64,000 nucleotides of DNA from Mansonella perstans (GCA_037074765.1 JBAMDO010000038.1:248001-312000); one strand, 5' to 3'. Counted from the first letter of the stretch, positions 38,906-52,030 are shown. Notes: generated from the letters alone by a model not told the origin. Made by a program: numbers and translations.

Positions 38906-41603
38906 ATGAGTTCAGATGATGCTTCACGTTATTTGGAACGACAGCGTCAAACAGCTTCAAACGTAGTCACAGCAGCAGGCAGTCATCGACGCGCTTTACG
39001 TGATGGTGAATGGGCATGCGTTGATGCGAAATGTGCATATATTAATGCAGATCGAATTAGTGTATGCGAACGTTGCGGCAAAGCTAAGCCACGTTCTAAG
39101 AACCGTGTGGGTCGTGAAATTGGAAAAGATGCAGCTGAAAAGTCAAAAGGATTGTTTGCTGCTGAAGATTGGGCTTGTACTAAGTTAGTTTTATCGTATT
39201 TTGTTTTTGATACCTTATACTTGAATTGAAGCTAAACATTGAAGAACAAAAATCAATAGTAACCATACTGGATTGCATATAATGTATGATATGTTCTGGA
39301 CAATATGGTATTAGTTTAGAGAGTTTATGAGTTCTCAAGTGCATTGGTGTATAGATTATACGTTGAAAAGGAAACAGGACTAACAAAAATAGCGAATTTT
39401 GTGAGATTCATAGTCACTCATTCTTTACCATATCCATTGAATTGTGAAACATTTGTTAACAAATTTTTAGATGTGGCAATGTAAATTGGGCTCGAAGAAC
39501 AGCGTGTAATATATGTAATGCACCGAAACTGGGTGATCTGGAAGTACGAACAGGTAAGCTTTTTAATTCATTATTTCAGTGAAGCAGTAAAGCATGATTT
39601 ATGGTTAAAATATAAATATGCTTTTCAACGGCGTATCGATTTCAGGTTATGGTGGTGGATATATGGATCGGCAGAATGTTGAGTATATTGAACGGGAAGA
39701 TAACGAAGAGTTTGATGAATTTGGTCGTAAAAAGAAGCGGCGGAAGTTGGATAATAAGACGGAAGAGGTATTAATTATAAATGTGGTTCAAAAAATGAAA
39801 ATATGGCAGACTCTTTTTCTGAAACTTGAAATGAGATTGAAATTGAAATGAATTATCAGCAAAAGATATCTTATATAATCAAGCCACAGATTAATTATCG
39901 TCGCATTTTCCTAGAAGTTTTGGTCCATATATTTATTTTGTATCCGTTTGCATTACTCAAAGGAAATAAGCATTAATTAATGGTTGAAGTGACTTCATTA
40001 GTAGGTAATGTAAGGCAATGAAACAGAATTTGCAGTCTTTTCTTAATTTATGGGTTTTTCCTCCACATACTTTACTTCAGGAGCAGAAAACTACTGCATC
40101 TGAGGAGTCTGCGAAATTCATTGATGAGGAAAGTGAAGAAGGAAAAGAAAAAAATGAAGATTTGGAAAATGATGCCAAAGAGGCTGTGTCTGGTGACAAC
40201 AATGAAGAGGTATGCAACATGATGAGGTTTGCTTTTCATTTTTGATTAGATGTGCTGTTCAGTATGCTAGTCATATTAAATGAGGTAGTTTTTTCTTTCT
40301 GTTTTGTGAGATGCTGTGTGTAAAAATAGTGGCATGGGATGAGGACTGGACAGTCGCAACATGGCTATCATGCATTATATGAAAAATTAGATGGTAATAT
40401 CAATGATGTGACAAGTTAATATTGAAATTATGTTTTTAAATAACGTCATTTTTGTTCTCAAAGGTGGAAGAAGAAGAGGAGGAAGATGAAAATGATGCTG
40501 ATTTGGATAAGTACGACTTAAGTGCAGATGAATTCGAAGTAGAAAATTTGAAAGCTAAAATAGCAGCCCGTAAAGCTGCTCTTGCATCATCAACCACAGA
40601 ACATCAAATAAGGAGCGAATCAAAATGTTCATCAGAGTAAGGCTTCTATTTTCTGTCCTGTTTGATGTTAGCTGTTTAGGTAAACAAAAAAAAAATTTGG
40701 GAAAACATGAACTGGCACGAAAATTACCGTGACTTTTGTGCCTTTCTTGGGATTCATTTTTGTAAATAAAATTAACTGTCACGTAGTATGATTGTGTCGA
40801 GCACATATATAATGGGAAAATTCATTTTAACTCCGGCTAATGCGTTAGCATCATTGTAATATATGATTATTGACATTATTGACATAAATTGTAGCTGCTC
40901 ATGTTCGTGCAGTGGTGGTGAATGTTCCTGCGAAGAAAGTGAAAGTGAAGAAGAGCGCAAACGTTTGAGTCGGGATACTGAGCGTGAAAAGGAAAAGGGT
41001 GATGTGCGGAATAAAGACCGTGATTCAACTCGTGATAAAGAGAAGGAGAAGGAACGAGATCGTGAACGTAGAGACGAACGTAGTAGCAAGAATGAACGGG
41101 ATAGAAGTCGCCACAGCCAACGCAATAGTCAGTGCAAGTTAGTTTTTTTTTTTATTTTGTTCCATATAGGTATCAAAAAACAATCCTTTGAAAATTAAAT
41201 TCTCAAATTATAATAGTAACTGGGAAATGTTTCAGAGATTCTATATGATAAGAAAATGAATAGTATTTGAGCTGCGTTTTTCAGGAGATAATGAATTGAT
41301 GGGTGGCAAGGTATTAATAAACATTAAATAAGATAAGCTTTAGTGAAGTAATGTGGTAGGGAAGCTTTATAAAAAGCAGTGATATTTTCCTTCTTGCGCA
41401 GATTTTAGGTCTGTGTTCATATTCTAATGTCATTCAAGATGACAGTGGTGCAGTATTTTAACCTCGTTTTTTGATCTGGTTTTCATCTTTTTGTTTCTAA
41501 ACGTAAAGAAGTTTCTCGTAAACAAAAATTTTTTCCAAATTATTTTAGAGAGTCGCCACGTCGACATCATACTTCCACTCACCGCGATAAAGATCGGCGT
41601 TGA
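38906..41603 (+). CDS. ZRANB2: ZRANB2-like RanBP2-type zinc-finger protein (splicing-associated)
   Basis: Seven exons (38906-39183, 39471-39553, 39646-39767, 40081-40209, 40464-40636, 40895-41137, 41549-41603) join in frame to 360 aa. ZRANB2 is a nuclear protein that binds GGU-containing single-stranded RNA and contacts spliceosome components. Two RanBP2 fingers are visible: Cys38/43/54/57 in GEWACVDAKC...SVCERC and Cys91/94/105/108 in WACTKCGNVNWARRTACNIC. They are followed by the very conserved RTGYGGGYMDRQNVEYIER and EFDEFGRKKKRR. The human protein ends in a long SR domain. Here the second half is instead acidic (EEEEEDENDADLDKY), then has a short Cys-rich insert around residues 262-275, then an alternating Arg/Asp/Glu/Lys tract (RDKEKEKERDRERRDER) with few RS pairs. 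The N-terminal ~30 residues before finger 1 are an extension relative to human. The identification is secure. Confidence 0.95.
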
Positions 41604-43531
41604 AACAAAAGAGCTTTATGATGGAAATGCGGGGTTCAAAGCTGCTATTGAAAAGAATGGTGGATTATGACGCGCTAAATTTAAATAGATTTGTGAAAAT
41701 AAAAATTTTGTTTTTTTCCATTAGGAGATTATTTTTTTCGTCAGATTTTTTAAAATATTCATTTTCCGTTATGGTAAAAGTCTAATTAAGTTGATAGACT
41801 TTTTTTTTTTGAATTTTTTTGCTTTCTGGAGCATTTGAGTGAAGATATTCCAATAATCAATGTAAATGAAACTAGTTTTTAGAAGCTATTGGTATTATTC
41901 TCTTGCTTTCCAAGCTATGATAAGAACCATTAATAAATTTGAGAATTCTGCAGTCTAGAAATTAGGCATTTTGAAATTCAAGAGCGAAGTGACGATGTGC
42001 ACTTCTTTTATATGATTGCTGTGAGTATCGAATTTTTTTCTGGAACCGGTTTTTTTCTTGTTATTTATTTTTTACTATACTTAATTCCAATGCAAACTTT
42101 TTGTAAATTCTGATTTCTAGGATTAATACTTGTTTTATACACTGAACTTATTATGTAATAGATTTTGGTTTCTAATTGCAAATTGGATTTCATTTACAAT
42201 AACTATTTAAAAGGTTTGTTAATTTTGTAAATGTAAAAAATATATCACTGCATGAGATTTGAGCTATTTTTAAATAATGATCACTGTTTCCTTAAAATTA
42301 CTTTCAAAATTTGATTCTTTAATTAAATGGTATTCAGTGTGTTTAGAATTTATTTCATTGGTTTTTCAGATTTATTGATATATGATATGAATTTGAATCT
42401 TTATTAACTGTTATTCAAATTTCACGTAGATTCAGATTTTTGGATTCAAATGGTGCACATATATGCAGTGTGAAAAGTACCGTATCCTGTTATTTTGTCT
42501 TTTTGTCTTTTGTTTCGTTTTTATTACTGTTATTCGAGTTTGAAGTATATTATTTATATTTACATTGATTATTGTAATTTTTGTAACTGATTGGTGTTGC
42601 AAAGAGAGTTTCTGAAGAGTTTGTTGTGTTTTACTTGCTTTTTTGAACTTTTTGAAACTTAAAAATAGCCAATTACTTCAAAATGTTGGATTAATTGGGT
42701 TTTTTTTTTGCAAGCCTAAAAATTTTATATATATATATATACAAGCTGAATAACTGGTACACATATATGCAACAAAAGTTAGTGTTAAGTAGTTTGACTT
42801 TGCTATAACACTAAATAATTCACTTCCAAATTGTTACTGATGCGTAAAATATTATAACAATGAATTATCATTGAAGAGTAATAACTATGAATTGTTTTAA
42901 ATAATTTAATTGAAGAGTAACTATGAATTGTTTTTTTTTTTTTTTTTCAAAAATTAGAGTGGAAAAAGGAAAACCCTAATCTATTTCTGGAGTAATAGAT
43001 GTCTTCTTGAAATACTAATAGGTAATTAGTATTCGATTATCTATTAATGAAATTTTCGCATGTGCTTTTGTTAAACAATCATAATGCTATTTATAAGAAT
43101 AAAAAATTTTCTGCCCAATTATTTTCATACATTTTTTTTTTTACGAAAAAAATTCGTCAATTCGGCTATCTTATAAATTACTTTTTTTTATTAAAATGTT
43201 AATTAAACGAGCTTTGTTTATCCCAATAGAATTGAAAGATTAGTGTTAAATTCGTTAATTTATTTTTTCCTATCATCTGAAAAAGCAATTATGAAGTTGA
43301 TAGGATTCAGGTTTACATTATGTGTCCACATTAAAAGAAGCCTAGCCTGTGGTTAGATCCATATCATGAATCGTAGGACTGTGTGTTGTGATCATGTTGA
43401 GAATATTCTTATATTAATTTTTTATTCTTCGGGAAATTTGTATTTTAATCTTCACATCACATTCATATTTTTAATTCATTCTTCAAATTTTGTTAAATTT
43501 ATTGTAATTTCAGTCATAACAGACAGGTACA
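41604..43531. other. intergenic between the ZRANB2 and YIPF genes
   Basis: About 1.9 kb, AT-rich, with a T-run near 42931-42948, a (TA)n tract near 42728-42741 and no supported exon. It contains the ZRANB2 3' UTR and the YIPF upstream region; a short open frame at 41600-41785 lies in the presumed 3' UTR. Confidence 0.55.
43512..43513 (+). promoter_or_regulatory. probable trans-splice acceptor of the YIPF gene
   Basis: The sequence TGTAATTTCAG ends 18 nt before the ATG at 43532, a strong acceptor without a visible upstream exon. Confidence 0.55.
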
Positions 43532-46015
43532 ATGAATAATTTATATTTTCAAGGTAAGCTTCTTGTTTTTTATTTATATGAAGAAAATATTTCATTTCTG
43601 CTATTGATGATTGATACTAAATGGTATGTGTTACAGATTTCACATCAGGCACTATAAATCCAAATAATGATCCTCGACCTCCGAATGAGCTTGGAGATCA
43701 ATCCCATGTGAGTGATACAATTTTACTAGCATTGTTTGATGTAAATTTGTTAAAATCAATACTTTGGATTTATCTCTTATTATGATCCATTTTTACCTGA
43801 ATTTTCGATTTATCATTGGAGATGACCATCTGATGTTGGTTTCATTGAGTATCTATCAGCATGCCAATTAAAAAATACATTAAATCTGTTGGATTACAAC
43901 TATCAGGAAACATTTTTGTTGAAAATTTTTTCTTGATATATTTGTTAGTAGTAATTTGAAATGTATTATGTATATTAAAAACATAATTTGAGGCTTACTT
44001 ATCTGGTTAATTTTGCAGCTATTTACTTCTGATGGAACAAATAATCGAAGTAGTCGTGCAAGCGAGAAGAACTTTTTTTCATTCAGATTTTATCAGCAAT
44101 ATTTTGATGTTGACACCGATCAGGTTTGCATGTTTAGAGTTTTGAATTTTTGCTTTTTACAAATTCTTTGATATCATTTGGGTAAAGATATCTTTTGTGG
44201 AACTGTCCAATGACAACGCTACATTTTATTTTGAGTTTTTTACATATATTAGTTGGTACGTTTTCTTCAGGTGTTATCGAGAATTTTTTACAGTATGTTC
44301 CCACGATTTGCATCCAATTTCATCACTGATCACATTCAACCACTTCCGGATTTATGGGGTATATTAAATCAAACTTTTAAGAAAATGTAGATTTCAACGC
44401 TTACTTAATTAGCTATGCTTTAATAATTTTTATATTTATGCAGTTATTTTCAGGACCTTTTTGGATATCCGTTACTTTGGTATTTTCTACAGCCATCTGC
44501 GGTAATCTTGCAAAATATGTTGAAACAGCAGGCGCTAGTACAAGTTACCAATATGACTTCAGATTAGGTAAAAACGTTGTACAATAAAATTCGAGATATC
44601 TTACTGTATTTTACTGGTTGTCTAAACTTTGCCAGCAATTTTTAAATTGTAGTTACCGGTGCTTCAACAATTATTTTTTGCTACGTCGTATTGATACCAT
44701 TTATCCTTTATTCTTTACTCTGGTTTCGGAAATCATATTTGCAATATTCTTATTTGGACATAGTTTGCGCATATGGCTACAGCTTATCAGTCTTTGTTCC
44801 TACATCGGTTTGTATAAATTGCTTGAACAGTTTTACAGCTTTTGAATTTATTTGAAAAAATCGAAGGCTAATTCCTGTTCATATTAGAAATCGGTAATCT
44901 TAAAACCGATTTTTCCATTAACGTTTTTCATGATTAACGTTTTTCTACTCTTTTCTTGTGAATGTATATAAACAAACCATTGCTAGTCTGATACTATTAT
45001 TTATCATAAATTATTTACTTAGATGATTACAATAAGTGTTGTTCTTCTCAAATCTCAAAAATATTCCAGCAGAAGTTAAGGAGGTGTTGATACTTTTTTT
45101 GATATTCTTCAGGTTTTCTGGGTTTTACATGCGCAATGGTTTCGTTGGCTTCTTATATTTGTATCGGTTGCATTAAGTGGTTCAGTGCTTGTAAACAGTA
45201 TATGGCCCGCGGTTAAAAACGACCACAACAAAGCAGTAAGCAAAATGTTTTCGTTGATTGGTAGTAGTTACTTAGTTATTTTAAAATTCTGCGATAATTT
45301 TGAAAAGTTAAAGGTCGATTTACATTTTACGGCTGATTATTGTTGAGTGGTCTTGTTGATTATGTTGTAACGACATGATGAACGACAAATCGTCCAATCC
45401 GAAAATATAAATTATACTAATGGTATCCTGATATAATCGTTTTCAGGATGCAATTTTAGTTCATTACAAAATTGAAATATAAATAATAAGTGCACTGAAA
45501 GTTAAAATACTATTAGAATTCCTGATATTTGGAAGGATATGGACATTGAATGTCCATATCCTGAGTAAAAGTTAATTTTTCAGACATGTGTAAAAATGAT
45601 GAAAAGCAATGATGTATACTTGTCATATATTTCCTGATTTTAATTCGCTTTCGAAAACGGTCAAAAACTTAGGTTTTTTCAGATCGCTTTAGGGACAATA
45701 CTAAGCGTTGTGCTGTTGCATTCATTACTTGCAGTTGGCTTTAAGGAGTATTATTTTGATGCATCCTTGCCAAAAAAACTTGAGAGGGAGAATTTTCACA
45801 TGCTACGTCAACAAGTTCAAGACATTGAGCATTCGGATGCGCGGCTGGAAATTAATTCTGTGATGAACAGTTCATTAGCGACTAATAAATCAGAAGTGCA
45901 ACAAACGAAAATTGAAAAGTTGAAAGAAGACAATGAAAACATTGGGAAGAAAGATAATGATGCTGAACAAATTAATGTTACTATGACTGGAAAAATTACC
46001 GCAGTGATTTCATAG
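43532..46015 (+). CDS. YIPF1: YIP1-family Golgi membrane protein, YIPF1/YIPF2 type
   Basis: Eight exons (43532-43553, 43637-43707, 44019-44123, 44271-44358, 44454-44567, 44653-44807, 45113-45235, 45683-46015) join in frame to 336 aa. YIPF1/2 proteins are multi-pass Golgi and late-Golgi proteins that interact with Rab GTPases in vesicle traffic. Conserved features are FYQQYFDVDTDQVLSRI in the cytosolic N-terminal region, DLWGPFWISVTLVF, ICGNLAKYV, LDIVCAYGYSLSVFVPTS, GSVLVNSIWPAVKND and GTILSVVLLHSLLAVGF. Five hydrophobic membrane segments lie between about residues 97 and 245. The first coding exon is only 22 nt. The last exon adds a hydrophilic, charged tail of about 85-90 residues rich in Glu/Lys/Asn that most family members lack. 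It is nematode-specific as far as I can tell. Confidence 0.94.
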
Positions 46016-46991
46016 CTTATTTAGGTTAATTTTTATTCCATAATGTATTTTTGTCTGTTAATTATAGTTAATAGCTTAGTGCAAGTTTTTCTTTTTTTTG
46101 TGAATACATTTTAACGGTTGTTTTTCAACGAAAATTGTTAATGAAGAAATGTAGCGTAAATGAAGGATACTGCAATGTGATCATTATGCATTTTGTTACC
46201 TGTGATTCCTTTAGCTTTGAAATGTATGGATCATTTAGTATTCAAAGCTATTTGGGTGTAAGTAATGCTGTGAACTTGCATTTATTGTTACTACTTTTTT
46301 TCAGTTCAGCATGTTTAAACTCAAACAATTTTTTAATGAGAATTTTCGAAAGTTAGCTCTCTTTGGGAACTCATCAATTAGCTGCTCAAAATGACTATTA
46401 AGCGTTTTATCTTTTATGTTCTTGTTATTTTTCAATTTTTTCGTCTTATTAGGTTGAATGATTGGCAAATAGATTAAAGTTAATCAGTAGTTCTCAAAAT
46501 ATGTTATGTTTTTTTTGTACGAAATTTCGAAATGCTTATTGTTTTCAGTTTTTATTCTATCAATCGTAAAGAAGTAGCCTGTCATGTAGTTTATAGTTAA
46601 ACAGTGGATTTGATTCTTAAAAATATTACAAAACCTGCAGCACATTGATGAACTGGAAACATTAATTAGCAGTACATTTAATAATATTTTGGTTATTTAC
46701 TCACCAAAAGAATTTTTAAAAATTGAATTTAAAGAATTCAAACGAAGTATAGGGATCAAATCAATGCGAACGAATTTTGGTTGTATATTGGTTGAATATT
46801 AATAAAAAGAAAAAAAAATTTTTTGACGACAACGTATCAATCAGTTCTGAAAATGTAAAAAATTATGAAGCAAAAATAAAAAGTATTCTGAGATATGAAT
46901 CGTGATGAATAATATGTTTTCCCATTTTCCAAAATAAAGTATGGTTTAGATGATTGATGTTTTTAATGAAAATTTTCCCACAAATTTCTTT

Positions 46992-47159
46992 AGTTTTACA
47001 GATGTGAAATTAATGAGCACATCCATTTGGCTAGATAGTAAAGGAATATCATTTCGTCATCAATTACTGGCGAAAATTCCTCAGCAAAAATTAAAAGATA
47101 AACTAAATTCTTTGATAAAACGATTCAGTGAGATAATAATGTCAAATAGTATTTGCTGA
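46992..47159 (+). CDS. weak candidate: short terminal exon or small protein
   Basis: A T-rich acceptor-like TTTCTTTAGTTTTACAG is followed by an open frame of about 50 residues ending SEIIMSNSIC. The frame (WLDSKGISFRHQLLAKIPQQ, then Lys-rich) looks more protein-like than its surroundings. I do not recognise it, and no partner exon or promoter is evident. It may equally be chance. Confidence 0.22.
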   Translation, partial: SFTDVKLMSTSIWLDSKGISFRHQLLAKIPQQKLKDKLNSLIKRFSEIIMSNSIC

Positions 47160-47863
47160 AATAATTTTGCAAATTTAACTAAATTATATTATTGTAACTT
47201 AATGCTGTGAAAAATTTCTCACACATATAGAGATTGTTAAAATTTTATTGGAAATGGATAACAAATCCTGCGGAAATGTCGAGTAATGAGTGCTGGGTGA
47301 AAAAAAGAAAAAAACCAGTGGTTTAAAATTATTTTAAGTTGAAATCTTTATTCATTTGTTCAATCTTTCTTTCTTTTCTGGATTCTTCATTCTATTTTTT
47401 ATGTTTTTCGATTTCGAATTCCTGGCCTTTTATTGGAATGAAAATTAGAAGTAAATGAAATACAAAATGTGTTTAATGATAACTTTATTACATTTCCAAT
47501 ATTACATTTATTAAATACTGATTTAATGGAAGTTGTTGATCTTTTAGTTATCCAATGAGTTATTTGTTAATTAAGCTCTATTGTTTAACTTCAACGTAGA
47601 AATTATTTCGAAAAACTTTTTCCTTCCTGTATTTTCAACAATAGTTTACAATATTTCTTGAGCAATATAAAGCTATCAAATTTTTTTAACCAACAAAAAT
47701 GTTAATTAATGCTTCTAAATTCAAATGTTTTTCGTTTTTTGCATTTTCAAAAATTACAATTAATATATAGACGTTTTCCAGTAGCATCCACTGATAGTAA
47801 CATTGCACGATGAGCCATTTTTTCTAACTGTATTTTACAACCATTTGAATTTTGCAACTCGTA

Positions 47864-48115
47864 AATTATCGCACTCTGAAGCAAAATTTATTTCTGTATA
47901 ATCGTTAATTATCAAATCACAAAGCAAAAATTTGATTCTGTTAATCATTAATTATCGCTTTCTGAATTATAAATTTAATTTAATGTAAATTATTAATTAA
48001 CGCATTCTAATGTGAAAATTTAATCCTATAGATTATTATTTATCGCGTTATGAAGTGGAAAAAAAATCAATTCTGTAAATCATTAATTATTTGCATTTTC
48101 GAAATGAAATTTAAA
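47864..48115. repeat. ~50-60 bp imperfect tandem repeat, about five copies
   Basis: Diverged units contain AATTATCGC(A/T)(C/T)TCTGAA, then AAATTTAATTCTGT and AATCATT. At least five are visible between 47864 and 48115. Confidence 0.7.
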
Positions 48116-48766
48116 TTTGAAGAAAACTGCACATAATACAGATAAGACAATAGAATGATTTTTCAAATTTCGAAACTATCACAATCACAAAAAATTGCCG
48201 AATGGAAATAAGGATAAAGGTAAAACTAAAAATGAAAAAAAAATTTAATTTTAAAAAAATATCAAGATTGATCTTAAATCGAAAAAACTATGTTCAATGT
48301 TGAAAATTGAGCTAATATTTGATATATTACCAATGATTAGAGAAATACTTGATTTAATTTGACGTTTGTTTAAATTTTTCTAAATTTTTGATTTCGTTTT
48401 TTGAAAATTATTTCACACGAAAACTTAACATAGCTACATTGTGCTCAGATTTAAAGCAAATAAATTGCATCCCAATATCTTAGTTTAAAATTTTTTTCTA
48501 ACACTGGAGATTGGAAAATTTGGAATTTCAACGAAATTAATATTTGTTTTCAGAATTTGAAATAAGTTTCAATTTTAAAGTATTTCTTTTTTTTTTTTCA
48601 AAAGTGCACTTTCTGCTTCATTATTCTTTTTGTACGGCAAAATATTATCGATTAAAATTGCTTTTTTTTTTATCAAAAAACTAAAAATTCTTGAAAGCCT
48701 TTTTCAATCATCGATTATTTATATTATTTAAGCAACTTTTCAGTTTTTTCTGCGAAATGAAATATT

Positions 48767-51556
48767 TCATTCATTATCTTCGTATAATAACCAAAAAAAA
48801 TAACAATGAAAACGAACTGGATCATTTTTTGATTTTATAATGGACAATGTATTGTTATTGCCGAGGTTAAAAGTGCTTTTTATGTCTTCGTCAAATTTCT
48901 TGACTGCTAATTTTTTTGCTCCTACTCTCAATGGCTTTGAACTTGAACTTGAACTTGTTTCAGTCACAATTTGCTCCTCACTTTTTGATCGTTTCCTGAT
49001 ATCTGTTGCAGAACTGGACCTGAAATTCATTCATAATCGAAATTATGAATCATTTTATTGGCTAAATATTTTCAAATTTACATATACTTAAAGGAACAAA
49101 CTAACTTATTTCTTTAACTACATCTATCATGAGTTTTTAAAATTGTATTGGCATCATCATTATTAATCAAATCAGAAAAAATAAGAAAAATGTATCAGTT
49201 ATGAAAAATGAATAAATTAATGAATTCACTTTATAGGAATAAATTTTGATGCACTTACTGTTTTAAGAAATAATCTTTGGCTTGAGAAAAAATATGGAAA
49301 TGGAATTTTCATATTTTAATATAAAATTTTTTAATATATTGCAATTTCCTATTGGAACTGGTAATATAGCAAAAGAAATAATTAGCAAAATTACACCTAT
49401 AGATTTTTATCCTCTATCCATCTGCAAATTATTCATCTACTGACGAATTCATTTCTTTTGGCTCTCTTATCTAGCTGAGCAATTAGCCAAGACCAAGCTA
49501 TCTTATTTCATTCTTTCATTTCAGAATTTATCTTGATTTTGATAGCTTGATTACATTTAGTTCTAACCAGTTTAAGATAAGCAGATTAATATTTATATTT
49601 ATTAATTTCTAAAGCCATACCAAAGGTTCGGAAATACTTCCTAATTCATGGGAAACATTTTCGTGACTCTTTGATTTCCCGGAAAATTGTTCAATTATTT
49701 TCCGTATCGCTTATAAAAAAAGCAAAATATTCCATTCATACATATAATAAGATTTCATTAATTTTCATTTCTTACGACGATTGGAACTTTTTCATTTTAT
49801 CTTCACAAAATTGAAAATTTAAGGTAACGAAATGACAAAATCTTTCTTATCGAGATTTTTTTTCTGCATTTTTCTTTTGGGCCAAATCATTGCTACCAAA
49901 ACATTTCCTTTAGGAGCATTTCAATTAAATCTGAGAGCACTAATTACAGACATTCATGCTTGTACTCTAGAAGCTCCGATGACACTTGAGGTTTTTGATA
50001 ACTTATTTATGATCAAAAACAGACACATAATTAGTATTAAAATACTACTAATTTGAATAATGTAATTTTTATTTATCATTAGTACAAAAATCTGATGATG
50101 TTTAAGATTTGTGCTAATAGCACTGATAACATTTTAAAATTCCCTAAATATGATGTTAGAAGCTAGAAGGATGGATAAAAATATCGTGTCAGTAGGAAAT
50201 TAGCTATGTTCTGATTCCTGAAGTATTATCCGGAAATATTATTGAACAATAATGAACGTTGAGATACATTTCTTAATTTTTGGGCGAAAAGATCAATAGC
50301 ATGCCGCTTATTGAAAAAAAATAGACTGGCTTATTTTTAATTTCTTAGTTTATTTATTCACTCATTTATTTTTGGAGACAAATTTAATATAATTCCACTG
50401 GACCGCTTAAAATATAATTTAAACTAAAAAATTAAAGAATTTCAATTAAAAATATTTAAGTTCAATAAGATTGCGCTTTAGTTTTCATTCATTTTGCAAT
50501 CAGTATAGTTATCAATAAAATAATCAGTTGAAAAGCGACAAAGATTGCAAATTAATTCAACCATTATTGGCCAAGTAAAAAGTTGGCTAAGTAAGGGAAG
50601 GAAAATTATAAATTGAATAGAAGCTTAACTATAGCTTCACAATTACCTGTTTTTCTTCGTTTTCCAATACAATTTTTTACTGTCTTGTTTATATCCATGT
50701 TTCATCTGCAAACAATCAAATTAATTAGCTATCCAATAATTACATTTCAGTTTAAATTTAACCAAGAATATAACAGAAAATCAAACTTTTCCATTTCTAT
50801 TCATTTCCTTCTTTTCTTCATCACTTCTCTCTTCGTCATTATTACGTCCAACTTGTTGCTTTTCTTCATTAAATTGTTCAGTTCTTGATAAATCATCTGA
50901 TGCCACCGGTTCCACGGAACGTCTAACATTGTCATCCTGAACATACGACTCAATAACTTTTCGCTTCATTGCAGTTTTTGAAATAAATAAAAGTTCAAAT
51001 TTGAATTTAAATTAAGACAATTGGTTTAAAAGCATGTAAAATATTAACTGCATCCAAAAAAAAAGTCGTATTGATTTAATCTTGATCAGAATTAAAAAAG
51101 TAAATAATTTAAACATTAGCTCTCACTTTTTACAACTTTCGAAAAAAAATTTTTCAAATTCGAATTTAATTCAAATTGAGAAAAATGAGTGACTGTAAGA
51201 TTTGAAATGAATGACAAAACATGAAAATGAAGCGAGCTTTTAATTTGAATTATTCAAAATTTTGAGCGGAATTGTCGCGATCAAAGGAGGAAAGAGAGTT
51301 ATCATTGTCTTAAATAAGTGGAACTTGATAATAAAGTTTTAAAGTTCATTGTGACAGAAATTGTAGTAAATTACAGCATGAAAATAATGAAACTAATCTA
51401 AATTAAGTAATTATTACAATCTAATTTTTAATTAAAAAAGGGTAGTACCAATTCAAGTGAAATGGACCGAGTGCTTGCTGACTTGGAACGCGGCGCCGGT
51501 TCCTGATATTTTTGATAATTTCTCAATTTTTGACCTAATTTTTTGAAAAATTCCAT
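48767..51556 (-). CDS. incompletely resolved hypothetical gene, low-complexity charged protein
   Basis: Three minus-strand segments look like exons of one gene. Exon 51449-51556 starts MEFFKKLGQKLRNYQKYQEP and ends at a GT donor in phase 0. Exon 50787-50963 is highly charged (NEEKQQVGRNNDEERSDEEK) and ends in phase 0. The last exon, 48767 to about 49020, opens after TTTCAG with a Ser-rich stretch (TETSSSSSSKPLRVGAKK) and then KKFDEDIKSTFNLGNNN. The first two join in phase; the last needs two carried bases, so at least one internal exon is missing, perhaps near 49100-49200. I do not recognise the family and see no domain. The base composition of these segments is clearly richer in GC than the flanks, which is the main support. 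Confidence 0.42.
49832..50056 (+). CDS. weak candidate: small protein with signal-peptide-like N terminus
   Basis: A 74-codon open frame on the plus strand begins MTKSFLSRFFFCIFLLGQII, an N-terminal positive charge followed by a hydrophobic core as in a secretory signal, with possible cleavage near IIATKTF. The mature part contains one Cys (ITDIHACTLEAPM). An AG acceptor-like site (TTTAAG) precedes the ATG by 8 nt. It lies inside a presumed intron of the opposite-strand gene. There is no family match, and it could be only a first exon or a chance frame. Confidence 0.28.
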   Translation: MTKSFLSRFFFCIFLLGQIIATKTFPLGAFQLNLRALITDIHACTLEAPMTLEVFDNLFMIKNRHIISIKILLI

Positions 51557-52030
51557 TGTTACTTTCCTGTAAGAATTAATCGGAAATAGTACAAAACAAA
51601 AGGTAATAAATCAGCAAGCGTACGGTTATAAAAGGGGCAAGCACACGGTATTAGATGCGTAATAACACAGTAATAAATAGTTGCAAAAGTGAAATATTTT
51701 CTTTTTCACAGTTTTATTATAAACAGCAAGCCGTAAATGAATGCATAACATACGTACGTTCTACCAATTCGACCTTCGGTAGATTCGGAACTCATTTCGT
51801 TGTTTTTTTTGCAATTTTTAAATTGATTGGTTTTACTTTTAGCAGCCAATAAACAACCATTTATGATCAACTATTTTCATTTCAATGTGTTTTTATCAGC
51901 TAATAAAAAGATCATTTTCATGTAAAACTAATTAAGTATGCAAAATTTGCAAGATTTTATTAAATGTATGAATATTTAAGCAATATTTTATGGAAATTTC
52001 AATGTTAAAAATCGATATCAAATGCTTATA

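Larger units (their letters stand above)
46016..48766. other. gene-poor region downstream of the YIPF gene
   Basis: AT-rich sequence. It holds the YIPF 3' flank, one weak coding candidate (46950-47159), and a five-copy imperfect repeat at about 47864-48115. I see no other supported gene. Confidence 0.5.

Noticed and set aside
40772..41125. Minus-strand frame rich in SR dipeptides resembling an SR splicing protein
   Set aside because: It is the antisense reading of the Arg/Asp/Glu/Lys tract of the ZRANB2 homologue; the sense strand has the correct splice phases.
50613..50888. Hydrophobic 91-codon plus-strand frame that could be read as a membrane protein
   Set aside because: Its second half is antisense to a charged, GC-richer minus-strand exon, and Phe/Leu/Ser-rich frames are expected opposite Glu/Lys-rich coding sequence.
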